From positions 1-10,209 of the forward strand of contig DDBY01000220.1 in NCBI GenBank assembly GCA_002334985.1: a stretch of 10,209 nt of DNA, written 5' to 3'. The notes beneath the pieces were generated by a model. It was given only the letters and a program-made list of their open reading frames with translations, had not been told where the DNA came from and did not search any database. Numbering within the stretch: position 1 is the first letter of the stretch; each line of letters begins with the position of its first letter. Source of the stretch: Micavibrio sp. UBA2020 (GTDB lineage: Bacteria > Pseudomonadota > Alphaproteobacteria > Micavibrionales > UBA2020). The translations under genes and the position numbers were made by a program. This document shows positions 1 to 7,167 of this stretch, piece by piece.

Positions 1-72
1 CCTTCTTTTGCGGCCCCTTCTTTGCATTTTCAGCGATGCCTGGCAATCCAAAGAAGGGGCCGCAAAAGAAGG
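1..72. repeat. Perfect 24-bp inverted repeat, possible long hairpin
   Basis: Bases 1-24 are the exact reverse complement of bases 49-72, with a 24-base spacer at 25-48. The left arm starts at the window edge, so the repeat may be longer. Inside the spacer only a few further pairs can form (26-28 with 45-47, and 31-33 with 40-42). The arms consist of the AAAGAAGGGGCCGCA-type unit that is also tandemly repeated up to base 109. No U-tract follows the right arm, so it does not look like an ordinary intrinsic terminator of a gene to the left. A mobile-element end or a diverged repeat family remains possible. The repeat itself is certain; its role is unknown. Confidence 0.85.
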
Positions 73-109
73 GGCCGCCAAAGAAGGCACCGCAAAAGAA
101 GGGAAGGCA
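50..109 (+). repeat. Four tandem 15-nt purine-rich repeats before the first gene
   Basis: Four consecutive 15-base units fill 50-64, 65-79, 80-94 and 95-109. The first two read AAAGAAGGGGCCGCA and AAAGAAGGGGCCGCC; the third and fourth diverge (AAAGAAGGCACCGCA, AAAGAAGGGAAGGCA). Each unit begins with AAAGAAGG, which resembles a Shine-Dalgarno sequence, and the last one supplies the apparent ribosome binding site for the ATG at 112. Fifteen bases is five codons, so in one frame the array would encode a KKGPQ-like pentapeptide repeat. It could be a remnant of a Lys/Pro-rich coding tail, or simply repeat expansion around the binding site. Confidence 0.85.
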
Positions 110-111
110 CC

Positions 112-807
112 ATGACCGGATATGTATTCCCGCCCGCGCCGCCGCCCTTCCTGCCCGTTGCCGGACGGCGCGAAGTATTTCCGGTGCGCCGCATTTTTTG
201 CGTGGGGCAGAATTACGCCCTGCACGCAGCCGAAATGGGCGCGAAGGCTGGCACGGCAGAAGGCAGCCCCGTTTTTTTCATGAAGCCCGCCGACAGCCTT
301 GCGCATGATGGCGATATCATCCCCTATCCGCCGCAAACGGCATCGCTGCACCATGAGGTAGAACTGGTCGCGGCGCTGGGCATGGGCGGGGCGGATATTC
401 CGGAGCAAAGCGCGATGGAGCATGTTTTCGGCTATACCGTGGGGCTCGACCTCACCCGCCGCGATTTGCAAAAACTGGCCAAGGATGGCGGCAAGCCGTG
501 GGACCTTGCCAAGGGTTTCGACCACGCCACGCCCTGCGGCCTTTTGATACCCGCGGGCGCATCGCAAACGCCGCCGCAGGGCGCCATCCAGCTTTCCGTC
601 AATGGCGACATCCGGCAGGACGGGCAACTGGCCGACATGATATGGCCGCTGCCGCGCCTGATTGCGATTTTGTCGCGTTTTATCACCCTGCAGCCCGGCG
701 ATATCCTGATGACCGGCACGCCCGCCGGCGTCGGCGCGCTTGAAAGCGGCGACAAGGTGGATGCGCATATCGACGGTATTGGTGATTTGTCAGTGACAAT
801 CCGCTAA
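112..807 (+). CDS. Fumarylacetoacetate hydrolase (FAH) family protein
   Basis: A 231-residue protein with the FAH-fold catalytic domain. Family members hydrolyse or decarboxylate 2-oxo/1,3-diketo acids such as fumarylpyruvate or acylpyruvates, using a divalent metal in the cytoplasm. Visible signatures are VGQNYALHAAEMG near residues 31-43, a lysine at 58 in FFMKPADS, and metal-ligand acids E82 and E84 in HHEVELVAALG with D113 in GYTVGLDLTRRD. Further on are GKPWDLAKGFD at 127-137 and the C-terminal ILMTGTPAGVG at 198-208. The length fits the short single-domain class (fumarylpyruvate or acylpyruvate hydrolase, FAHD1-like). I chose the ATG at 112 because it follows GAAGGGAAGG and the family fold starts just after it. 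The open frame upstream is Arg-rich repeat sequence and unlikely to be translated. It seems monocistronic. The exact substrate cannot be told from sequence. Confidence 0.92.
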   Translation: MTGYVFPPAPPPFLPVAGRREVFPVRRIFCVGQNYALHAAEMGAKAGTAEGSPVFFMKPADSLAHDGDIIPYPPQTASLHHEVELVAALGMGGADIPEQSAMEHVFGYTVGLDLTRRDLQKLAKDGGKPWDLAKGFDHATPCGLLIPAGASQTPPQGAIQLSVNGDIRQDGQLADMIWPLPRLIAILSRFITLQPGDILMTGTPAGVGALESGDKVDAHIDGIGDLSVTIR

Positions 808-850
808 GTTTTTGAAAAAGCTATACTAATATTGAAACTTGCGCCGCCTG

Positions 851-879
851 TTGACATAACGCAAGCGGCTGGCTAGTCT
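851..879 (+). promoter_or_regulatory. Promoter candidate in the 808-1017 spacer
   Basis: A perfect TTGACA at 851-856 is followed 17 bases later by TAGTCT at 874-879, a weak -10 match (3 of 6). An overlapping alternative is TTGAAA at 832-837 with CATAAC at 855-860. Transcription would begin near 886 and leave a leader of about 130 bases before the gene at 1018. That leader contains a small perfect hairpin (CAGGA-TGTT-TCCTG, 920-933) and a second one (GCCC/GGGC core, AAGCCC to GGGCTT, 986-1005) just before the ribosome binding site. The rest of the spacer shows no gene that I can support. The promoter is plausible but weak in its -10 element. Confidence 0.4.
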
Positions 880-1017
880 GTTTCCAAGGCAAGCCTCTTC
901 TACAGCAGCGCGGTTTATTCAGGATGTTTCCTGCCTGCTTGTCCGGCTTTCTAAAGCAATCCTCAAAATACTGTTTATTTTTGAAAAGCCCCGGCAAACG
1001 GGCTTGGGAGTGCGCCG

Positions 1018-1557
1018 ATGTCCGAACAAAAACTTTTCGCCCAGTTCGTCTGGGAAGACGTCCTGCAAAATAAAACCCGCCACACGCTGGCCATGCCGGA
1101 CCATGAAACCGCGATTGCTTTCGGCGTTAAAAATAACGCGACATATCTCACAACATACGTCGCGGCAGAGCAAGACGACACCAAGGCCGACCGCGGCGGC
1201 CGCGCCTATTTGCTGAGCCCGGAGGCGGAGCTGCAAACCGCCGCAGACGTTATCCGCAAGCTGGAGCAGGACCGCGACGTGCCGCATATACGCGCTTTTA
1301 CCGCTGACATCCTGCCGCGCATGTTCGGCCGCGCCAGCCGCGACAGCCGCCTGCAGGAAAAATTCTCCGCCGCCGCCGCGCGCGCGGATGCCACCGAAAA
1401 ATTCAACGCCCTTCTGGATATTCTGCGCAAAGATGCGCCCGACCAGGCCTATCTCACCCCCAATAGCGCAGGCTATATCCGCCTTGAAAAATCGGACGAG
1501 GTTTATGACGCCCACCAGCAGCGCCGCTACCCCGCCCCCGCGCCGCGCAAGCCCTAA
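1018..1557 (+). CDS. Hypothetical protein upstream of recR
   Basis: I do not recognise this 179-residue protein. The start is well supported by GGGAG at 1006-1010, seven bases before the ATG. It has no signal peptide or membrane segment and looks cytoplasmic. The middle is strongly charged and probably helical (about residues 67-139, with Glu/Arg/Lys/Ala-rich stretches such as VIRKLEQDRD and EKFNALLDILRKDAP). The C-terminal end is basic and proline-rich (RRYPAPAPRKP). No catalytic motif or cysteine cluster is visible. It lies 63 bases before recR on the same strand, where many bacteria carry dnaX and ybaB, but it does not resemble YbaB, which is about 105 residues. The coding call rests on the open frame, the ribosome binding site and its fit between neighbours; no function is claimed. 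Confidence 0.75.
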   Translation: MSEQKLFAQFVWEDVLQNKTRHTLAMPDHETAIAFGVKNNATYLTTYVAAEQDDTKADRGGRAYLLSPEAELQTAADVIRKLEQDRDVPHIRAFTADILPRMFGRASRDSRLQEKFSAAAARADATEKFNALLDILRKDAPDQAYLTPNSAGYIRLEKSDEVYDAHQQRRYPAPAPRKP

Positions 1558-1583
1558 AACCGCGCTTTTACCGCGATATAGGC

Positions 1584-1613
1584 TGGAAAAACCCCCTGCG
1601 AAACAGGTATAAT
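1584..1613 (+). promoter_or_regulatory. Promoter candidate for recR, possibly leaderless
   Basis: A perfect TATAAT at 1608-1613 lies 18 bases after TGGAAA (1584-1589, 4 of 6 to TTGACA). With the usual spacing from a -10 box, transcription would start at about 1620-1621, on or next to the A of the recR ATG at 1621. The seven bases between the box and the ATG (CAGCCCC) contain no Shine-Dalgarno sequence, and the nearest purine run (AAACAGG, 1601-1607) is too far upstream. This suggests a leaderless transcript. The inference is from sequence only. Confidence 0.45.
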
Positions 1614-1620
1614 CAGCCCC

Positions 1621-2214
1621 ATGATTGGCACCGATATCGAACATCTGATGAAACTGCTGGCGCGCCTGCCGGGCATGGGGCCGCGCTCCGCCCGCCGCGC
1701 GGCGCTGCATCTTTTGAAAAACCGCGAAAGCCTGATGCTGCCGCTGTCGCAGGCGCTCGGCCGCGCGGCGGAGGTCATCACGGAATGCCCCGAATGCCAC
1801 AACCTCGACACCTGCGCCCCTTGCGCGATTTGCGCGGATAACACCCGCGACCGCAGCCTGATGTGCGTGGTCGAGGATATATCCGACCTTTGGGCGATTG
1901 AAAAAACCGGCTCTTTCCGTGGATATTACCATGTGCTGGGCGGCACGCTGTCGGCACTTGACGGCATCACACCCGAAGACCTTTCCATTCCGCACCTGAC
2001 GCGCCGTGCCGCGGACGATGCCGTGCGCGAAGTTATTCTGGCGCTGAACGCCACCATCGACGGACAGACGACGGCGCATTACATTGCCGACTGCCTGCAG
2101 ACCTGCCACGTCGGCATCAGCCAGCTGGCGCACGGCGTGCCTATCGGCGGACAAATCGATTATCTCGACGACGGCACGTTATCGACCGCGCTGCGCGCCC
2201 GAAAGTCCGTGTGA
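1621..2214 (+). CDS. recR: Recombination mediator protein RecR
   Basis: A 197-residue protein, the normal length for RecR. RecR works with RecO (and RecF) to load RecA onto SSB-coated single-stranded DNA at gaps, and forms a ring-shaped clamp. Domains appear in the expected order. A helix-hairpin-helix lies at about 5-35 (LLARLPGMGPRSARRAALH). A zinc finger follows with C56, C59, C68 and C71 (CPEC...CAIC; C65 is an extra cysteine). A Toprim domain runs from about 80 to 175, with VVEDISDLWAIEKTG and YYHVLGG matching the family, and the C-terminal signature is HGVPIGGQIDYLDDGTLSTAL. Its usual partners dnaX and ybaB are not next to it here. The stop codon overlaps the next start by one base, so the HAD hydrolase is probably translationally coupled. 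Family assignment is firm. Confidence 0.98.
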   Translation: MIGTDIEHLMKLLARLPGMGPRSARRAALHLLKNRESLMLPLSQALGRAAEVITECPECHNLDTCAPCAICADNTRDRSLMCVVEDISDLWAIEKTGSFRGYYHVLGGTLSALDGITPEDLSIPHLTRRAADDAVREVILALNATIDGQTTAHYIADCLQTCHVGISQLAHGVPIGGQIDYLDDGTLSTALRARKSV

Positions 2215-2867
2215 TGCAGGATTTCAGTCATATCGATACCTGGGTCTTCGACCTCGACAATACGCTTTACGATGCGGAGCGTCATATCTTCGACCTCGTC
2301 GCGACGCGCATGACGGATTTTGTCGCAGACTTCCTCAAGACCGACAAAGAAGAAGCCGCGCGCCTGCGCAAGCATTACTATAAAACCTACGGCACCACGC
2401 TGCGCGGGCTGATGACCGAGCATAACCTCGACCCGTCCGATTTTCTGACCTATGTGCATGATATAGATTATGCGCTGGTCGAGCCTTGCGCGATTACGCA
2501 AGGCGGGCTGACGCGCCTGCCCGGCCGCAAGGTCGTTTTCACCAACGCGCCGAAGCATTTCGCGCTCAGGATGATTGACCACCTTGGCATCGCGGGGCAT
2601 TTCGACGGCGTATTCGCCATCGAAGACGCCGGATACTGGCCAAAGCCGCAGATGGACACCTATCACACTTTTCTGTACCGCCACGGCGTCAACCCGAAGA
2701 GCGCCTGCATGTTCGAGGATATGGAGATTAACCTCAAACCCGCACATGATTTGGGCATGACCACCGTCTGGCTGCACGGCACGGAGCAAAACGCGCCCGC
2801 CGACGACCTGCACATTCACCACCGCGCCGACCGTCTGACCGCGTGGTTCGAGCAGAAATTCAAATAA
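2214..2867 (+). CDS. HAD-superfamily hydrolase, pyrimidine 5'-nucleotidase type
   Basis: A 217-residue cytoplasmic phosphatase of HAD subfamily I. Motif I is FDLDNTLYD with the nucleophile D13 and general acid/base D15. Motif II is VFTNAP with T110, motif III is the lysine K144 in GYWPKP, and motif IV is FEDMEINL with E168 and D169. A helical cap lies between motifs I and II (about residues 20-100). The FDLDNTLY opening and cap size resemble the SDT1/YjjG-like pyrimidine 5'-nucleotidase group, which dephosphorylates nucleoside monophosphates; the substrate here is inferred. The ATG at 2214 shares its A with the recR TGA (TGATG); a GTG at 2211 is one codon earlier. I have seen this gene type next to dapD in alphaproteobacteria, so the placement before dapD (29-base gap) fits. 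A metabolic link to the dap genes is not evident. Confidence 0.9.
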   Translation: MQDFSHIDTWVFDLDNTLYDAERHIFDLVATRMTDFVADFLKTDKEEAARLRKHYYKTYGTTLRGLMTEHNLDPSDFLTYVHDIDYALVEPCAITQGGLTRLPGRKVVFTNAPKHFALRMIDHLGIAGHFDGVFAIEDAGYWPKPQMDTYHTFLYRHGVNPKSACMFEDMEINLKPAHDLGMTTVWLHGTEQNAPADDLHIHHRADRLTAWFEQKFK

Positions 2868-2896
2868 CAACAAACAATCACCGCGAGAGGGATAAC

Positions 2897-3742
2897 ATGT
2901 CCGAGTTTCAGGAACTGGAAACAAGCATCAACACCGTATGGGAACAAAAAGATTCCCTGACCGACAAAACGCGTATTCTGGGCAAAAAAACCGTCGAAGA
3001 GATTATGGCGCTGATGAACGCCGGCCAGCTGCGCGTGGCAGAGAAAAAAGACGGCGCATGGCATGTCAACCAGTGGGTGAAAAAAGCCATCCTGCTGTCG
3101 TTCCGCTTTAACGATAACAGCATCATTCCGGGCGGCCCCGGCCCTGCGCCGTGGTTTGACAAAGTGCCGTCGCGTTTTGCCGGCATGGACGATGCCGCCT
3201 TCCGCGCCGCGGGTTTCCGCGCCGTGCCCGGCTGTTTTGTGCGCCAATCCGCCTTTATCGCGCCGAAAGTCGTTTTGATGCCGTCGTTTGTCAACGTCGG
3301 TGCCTATGTCGATGAAGGCACGATGGTAGATACATGGGCGACCATCGGCTCCTGCGCGCAAATCGGCAAGAACTGCCATATCTCCGGCGGCGTCGGTATC
3401 GGCGGCGTGCTGGAGCCGCTGCAGGCGGGCCCCGTGATTATCGAAGACAACTGCTTCATCGGCGCACGCGCCGAAGTCGCCGAGGGCGTGATTGTCGAAG
3501 AAGGCTCCGTGCTTTCGATGGGCGTTTACCTCGGCGCCTCAACCAAAATCATCGACCGTGCGACGGGCGAAGTTTTCATGGGCCGCGTGCCGGCCTATTC
3601 GGTCGTGGTATCGGGCACGCTGCCCGGCAAGCCGCTGCCCGACGGCACGCCCGGCCCCTCGCTTTACTGCGCGGTTATCGTCAAGCGCGTGGATGAAAAG
3701 ACCCGCAGCAAGACCTCTATCAACGACCTCCTGCGCGAGTAA
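2897..3742 (+). CDS. dapD: 2,3,4,5-tetrahydropyridine-2,6-dicarboxylate N-succinyltransferase
   Basis: A 281-residue protein of normal DapD length. It transfers succinyl from succinyl-CoA to tetrahydrodipicolinate, the committing step of the succinylase route to meso-diaminopimelate and lysine, in the cytoplasm. The helical N-terminal domain (about 1-105) contains [14 protein letters not shown]. The left-handed parallel beta-helix of hexapeptide repeats starts near 110 and includes [39 protein letters not shown] and [14 protein letters not shown]. The C-terminal part has [14 protein letters not shown]. The enzyme is a trimer in the family. I chose ATG 2897 because GAGAGGG lies at 2885-2891; an in-frame start at 2843 would overlap the previous gene and adds nothing conserved. 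dapE begins five bases after the stop, so the two are surely co-transcribed. Confidence 0.98.
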   Translation: MSEFQELETSINTVWEQKDSLTDKTRILGKKTVEEIMALMNAGQLRVAEKKDGAWHVNQWVKKAILLSFRFNDNSIIPGGPGPAPWFDKVPSRFAGMDDAAFRAAGFRAVPGCFVRQSAFIAPKVVLMPSFVNVGAYVDEGTMVDTWATIGSCAQIGKNCHISGGVGIGGVLEPLQAGPVIIEDNCFIGARAEVAEGVIVEEGSVLSMGVYLGASTKIIDRATGEVFMGRVPAYSVVVSGTLPGKPLPDGTPGPSLYCAVIVKRVDEKTRSKTSINDLLRE

Positions 3743-3747
3743 GCATC

Positions 3748-4914
3748 ATGAGCGCCGCCGAGAAGAGTCCTTCCGACAAAAACCCCGTGGAAATTTTGCA
3801 AGGGCTGCTGCGCTGCCCGAGCGTGACACCGGCGGAGGGCGGCGCGCTCGACCTGCTTGAAGGCATCCTTACCAAGGCGGGGTTTGTTTGCCACCGCCTA
3901 AAATTCTCCGACGTCGATACGCCGGACGTGGATAACCTCTATGCCCGCTGGGGCACCACTGCGCCGCATTTCTGTTTCGCAGGGCATACCGATGTTGTCC
4001 CCGTTGGCGACGTCGCGGGCTGGAGTTTCGACCCCTTTGGCGGTGAAGTTAAAGACGGCTACGTCTGCGGCCGCGGCGCGGCCGATATGAAAGGCCCTAT
4101 CGCCTGTTTTGTTTCCGCCGTTTTGCGCTTTCTCGAAGAACACAAACCGCAGGGCTCCATCAGTTTTTTGATTACAGGCGACGAAGAAGGCCCGTCCATC
4201 AACGGCACGCCCAAAATGCTGAAGTGGCTGGAAGAACACGGCGAGAAAATAGATTTCTGTCTGGTGGGCGAGCCCACATCGCGCGAAAAGCTTGGCGATA
4301 TGATTAAAATCGGCCGCCGCGGGACGTTCACAGGATATCTGACAGTGGACGGCAAACAGGGGCATGTCGCCTATCCGCATCTGGCCGACAATCCCGTGCC
4401 GAAACTGGTCAAACTGCTGGCAGCGCTTGACGCGCTGGTGCTGGATACAGGCAACGAACATTTCCAGCCCTCCAACCTTGAAACCGTGAATATTGATATC
4501 GGCAACAAGGCGGAAAACGTTATCCCCGCGCGTGCCCGTGCGACGTTCAATATCCGCTTCAACAGCCATTGGAGCGGCAAAACGCTGGAGGCGAAAATCC
4601 GCGAAACGCTGGATGCGACGAACGTCCCCTACAAGCTCGATATTCGCGTCGGCGGGGAGAGTTTTTATACCGCCCCCGGCCAACATTCGGATTTGATTGT
4701 GGAGACTATCCGCAAACACACCGGCCGCACGCCGGAGCTCAGCACCTCCGGCGGCACGTCGGATGCACGCTATATCAAAAACCACTGCCCCGTTATCGAG
4801 TTTGGCATCGTCGGCGAGACCATGCATAAAACCGACGAGCGCGTGGCCGTTTCCGACATGCACGCGCTCGCCGATATTTATCTCGATATCCTCAAAGGCT
4901 GGTTCCGCGCCTAA
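3748..4914 (+). CDS. dapE: Succinyl-diaminopimelate desuccinylase
   Basis: A 388-residue M20-family dinuclear zinc hydrolase, near the usual 375-385. It removes succinate from N-succinyl-LL-2,6-diaminopimelate to give LL-diaminopimelate, later used for lysine and peptidoglycan. All expected catalytic elements are present: H80 and D82 in GHTDVVP, bridging D113 in RGAADMKG, catalytic E146 and ligand E147 in GDEEGP, E175 in VGEPTS, and H360 in GETMHKTDE. The lid/dimerisation domain spans roughly 187-300 with GKQGHVAYPHLADNP and its conserved H206. Signatures STSGGTSDARY and EFGIVG precede the last ligand. The start is five bases after the dapD stop, with a weak GAGTAAG upstream that suggests coupling. 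It ends 39 bases before the convergent pilin gene. Confidence 0.98.
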   Translation: MSAAEKSPSDKNPVEILQGLLRCPSVTPAEGGALDLLEGILTKAGFVCHRLKFSDVDTPDVDNLYARWGTTAPHFCFAGHTDVVPVGDVAGWSFDPFGGEVKDGYVCGRGAADMKGPIACFVSAVLRFLEEHKPQGSISFLITGDEEGPSINGTPKMLKWLEEHGEKIDFCLVGEPTSREKLGDMIKIGRRGTFTGYLTVDGKQGHVAYPHLADNPVPKLVKLLAALDALVLDTGNEHFQPSNLETVNIDIGNKAENVIPARARATFNIRFNSHWSGKTLEAKIRETLDATNVPYKLDIRVGGESFYTAPGQHSDLIVETIRKHTGRTPELSTSGGTSDARYIKNHCPVIEFGIVGETMHKTDERVAVSDMHALADIYLDILKGWFRA

Positions 4915-4944
4915 GCGCCCCTCCGCCCCCTTACCCCCTGCGCG

Positions 4945-4964
4945 GCTGCGATTTTATTCGCAGC
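4945..4964. terminator. Hairpin between convergent dapE and prepilin gene
   Basis: GCTGCGA at 4945-4951 pairs perfectly with TCGCAGC at 4958-4964 around a six-base loop (TTTTAT). It overlaps the TAA of the minus-strand gene (4954-4956) and lies 30 bases after the dapE stop. Neither strand has a following T-run, so a classical intrinsic terminator is not shown. The position between two converging operons makes a two-way termination or RNA-stabilising role plausible. Confidence 0.4.
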
Positions 4965-7143
4965 GGCAGGAGTCGTAGTGCGTATAACCGCCCGTTGCCG
5001 GATAGGAACATGCCGCCTGTGAGCCCGCGCTCGAGCAGGTCGTGCCTGCCGTGTTGCTGAGCGCGATACCATAGGGGCCGTGACCCGTGGTTTTCGGCAC
5101 CCACTGATAGCTGACAGGGCCGCAGTTGTCGCTGGTCGTGTACCAATCCCCCCATGCGGGCGGCGTGGCCGCGCAGTTCCAGTCGCGGCGGCGCTGGATA
5201 ACGCCGACCTGACCGTCAGGGCAGGCCTGCGTGCCGGTTTCAATCAGGCTGGTATTGCAAGCGCAGCTGTTATTACCCGTATCCGCCCATGCGGTATAGC
5301 CGGGGCAGGAGGTGAAACGCTCCTGCTCTTTGGTACCGGTATAGCCCGCGCCACAAGACACCCACTGCGTAGAGCGGACACCTGCGGTGCAGCTGCAGCA
5401 ATCCGAGCCCGGAACGGCCGAGTAGGCGGTATAAGTACCCGACTGCGGCCCTGTGCACGTCCAGTCGCGGTAGCGTTTGGGCGACTGGCCTGCGGGGCAA
5501 GCATAGCCCGCCGGATAGTTGAAGGGCGATTGCTGGCATGTGCGCGTTTCAGGCGCACCCGCAAGGTTGACGCAAGCACAGCCGCTTGAGTCAATCGGGC
5601 CGTAGGTTTCGGCGCCATCCGGACAGGTGCGCGAGAAGGGGCGCGTTGCCGTACCGCTCCAGCCAGCAGCGGGGCCGCCGAAAACACTGTTGCAGGCGAC
5701 GTTGACAATCTGGTTGGTCACCGCCGTGCAGTTGCACGAGCCCGTCGAGCTTTGCAGTGTCCAGTTACCGTTGGTACAACGATAGGTACGGCGGAAAGAT
5801 GCGCCGAACACATCGGTCTGGTAAACCTGGCCGGTAATGCCCGACGGAATAAACGCTTGCTGCCACACACCGCTGACTTGGCACATGTTGACCGTAATGG
5901 GTGCACAGCCGGTAACAGCATCGCAGGTCAGGGTGCCGTCCGCGGCAACGCCGCGCAAAATGCGGCCTGCGGGGCAGCGGATATCTTCGTTGCCCGTACC
6001 GCAAACAGCCTGCCCGTAGGCATAGCCGATAACATAGGGACGTGCAGGGTCATAAGACGGATGCGCAGGGTTGTTACATTGCAGCGCCGCCGTGGGCGGG
6101 TTTGTGTCGCCGCCGCCGATGGAATCAACCATGAAGCAATCGCCGCCCGTGGGGTTACAAATCTGGCGTGCCAGCAGGTTTTCGCTGGTGCGTACATCGC
6201 CCACTACATGCACAGGCGCACCCGGGGAGCTGACACCTACGCCCACACGTCCACCCGCACCCACGTCAATCAAATCAACGATATCGGTGCTGGTCGCGCC
6301 CGTGACGCGCCAGAGAGGCGTTTCAACAGAGGCGTAGTAGCGCATATAGTCGTCGTAATGGCGTGCGTTGTCGCTGCGGCTGTGGTCCGCCATGCGGTAA
6401 CGCGCGAGGTTATGGGGCGCTGTAGAGGTCGTGCTGCAGTTGAGAGCATCTGCTTGCACATCGGGGTCGCCGCAGGGTCTATTCGTCTGGCCATAGCGCG
6501 TGACAGCGCCGCGGCGGTCATTACCCACGCTGAACACCACGAAGTGGGCAGAGCTATCGGGCGATACGAGCGACACGTTATCTGCGTTAATCACAGAAAT
6601 ACCACCCGCGTCCTTGCGGTAAGTCGCGGTATTCGTCAGGTTTTCAGTGACGGCATAGTACATGCGCACTTTGTTGCCGTCTTCGGCTGCGTTTTCAGGC
6701 AAGCCCAGAATGCGGAAAGGAACGGCACCGCGCCGCACGCGCGGCGTGATGTTGACAGCCGTGCCGGGGTTCGGGTTGGTGTTCACCTGACGCTCACCCG
6801 CCTCTATGCAAAGGCCGTTTGCGCAGTTGCCGACCGCAATGGAGGTATCCGTGCAATTTGTTTCCATACCGTAAGCCGCATCGTCACGCGCCACGTCCAT
6901 GCGGGCGGGGCAAGGATAACGTCCGTTTTGCACCAGAAAATGTCCCAGCGCGCTGACCACGCGGTTCGCGTTTGACAGCGTGGTGATTTCGATTTGGTTT
7001 TTGTGATAAAGCGCATAGGCCGATACGAAGGCGGCGACAATCATGCCCAGAACAGAAATGACGATGGCCATTTCGATAAGCGTATAGCCGCGCTGTTGGT
7101 GCACAGACTGCTGGTTCATTTTATCCTCGCCCTTCGCTTTCAT
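4954..7143 (-). CDS. Giant type IV prepilin-like protein with cysteine-rich repeat tail
   Basis: A 729-residue protein. The prepilin signal is a short basic leader ending QQRG19, then YTLIEMAIVISVLG with Glu at +5 (E24) and a hydrophobic helix to about 45. The body has RYPCPA (75-80), a VPFRILGL strand, YAVTE (163-167), HFVVFSVG (200-207) and HYDD (262-265). A tail-fibre-like motif starts at 300 (VGVGVSSPGAPVHVVG) and leads to cysteines 329, 336, 356, 381, 390 and 407. Residues 413-729 are about five Cys-rich units, each with C...C...R...C and often ending C-x-C, probably disulfide-bonded outside the cell. Family pilins are usually 130-200 residues, so this is extraordinarily large. AAGGA precedes M1; GAGG also precedes M9 (7119), so either start may be used. 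It lies 24 bases after the 522-residue gene. A minor pilin or tip adhesin is my inference. Confidence 0.85.
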   Translation of the reverse strand: MKAKGEDKMNQQSVHQQRGYTLIEMAIVISVLGMIVAAFVSAYALYHKNQIEITTLSNANRVVSALGHFLVQNGRYPCPARMDVARDDAAYGMETNCTDTSIAVGNCANGLCIEAGERQVNTNPNPGTAVNITPRVRRGAVPFRILGLPENAAEDGNKVRMYYAVTENLTNTATYRKDAGGISVINADNVSLVSPDSSAHFVVFSVGNDRRGAVTRYGQTNRPCGDPDVQADALNCSTTSTAPHNLARYRMADHSRSDNARHYDDYMRYYASVETPLWRVTGATSTDIVDLIDVGAGGRVGVGVSSPGAPVHVVGDVRTSENLLARQICNPTGGDCFMVDSIGGGDTNPPTAALQCNNPAHPSYDPARPYVIGYAYGQAVCGTGNEDIRCPAGRILRGVAADGTLTCDAVTGCAPITVNMCQVSGVWQQAFIPSGITGQVYQTDVFGASFRRTYRCTNGNWTLQSSTGSCNCTAVTNQIVNVACNSVFGGPAAGWSGTATRPFSRTCPDGAETYGPIDSSGCACVNLAGAPETRTCQQSPFNYPAGYACPAGQSPKRYRDWTCTGPQSGTYTAYSAVPGSDCCSCTAGVRSTQWVSCGAGYTGTKEQERFTSCPGYTAWADTGNNSCACNTSLIETGTQACPDGQVGVIQRRRDWNCAATPPAWGDWYTTSDNCGPVSYQWVPKTTGHGPYGIALSNTAGTTCSSAGSQAACSYPATGGYTHYDSCRCE

Positions 7144-7167
7144 ATCTCTTCCTTCAAATCCTAGGCG

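Noticed and set aside
22..111. N-terminal extension of the FAH-family protein from a TTG at 22
   Set aside because: It would add 30 mostly Arg/Lys residues encoded by the repeat array, not seen in the family, and the ATG at 112 has its own ribosome binding site.
808..1017. Possible 4.5S/SRP RNA gene near recR
   Set aside because: The conserved GGAAG tetraloop/symmetric-loop hallmark of SRP RNA is absent on both strands.
919..2154. A 411-residue open frame on the minus strand
   Set aside because: It lies opposite recR, which is unmistakable, and the 179-residue gene, which has a good ribosome binding site. Its composition is typical of an antisense shadow in GC-rich DNA and it shows no recognisable domain.
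2843..2896. Earlier in-frame start for dapD
   Set aside because: It would overlap the end of the HAD gene by 25 bases and adds 18 residues absent from the family, while the ATG at 2897 has GAGAGGG at the right distance.
5752..6975. A 407-residue open frame on the plus strand
   Set aside because: It is antisense to the 729-residue prepilin, whose minus-strand reading has a clear prepilin signal and motifs shared with two paralogues. The plus reading is compositionally skewed with no domain.
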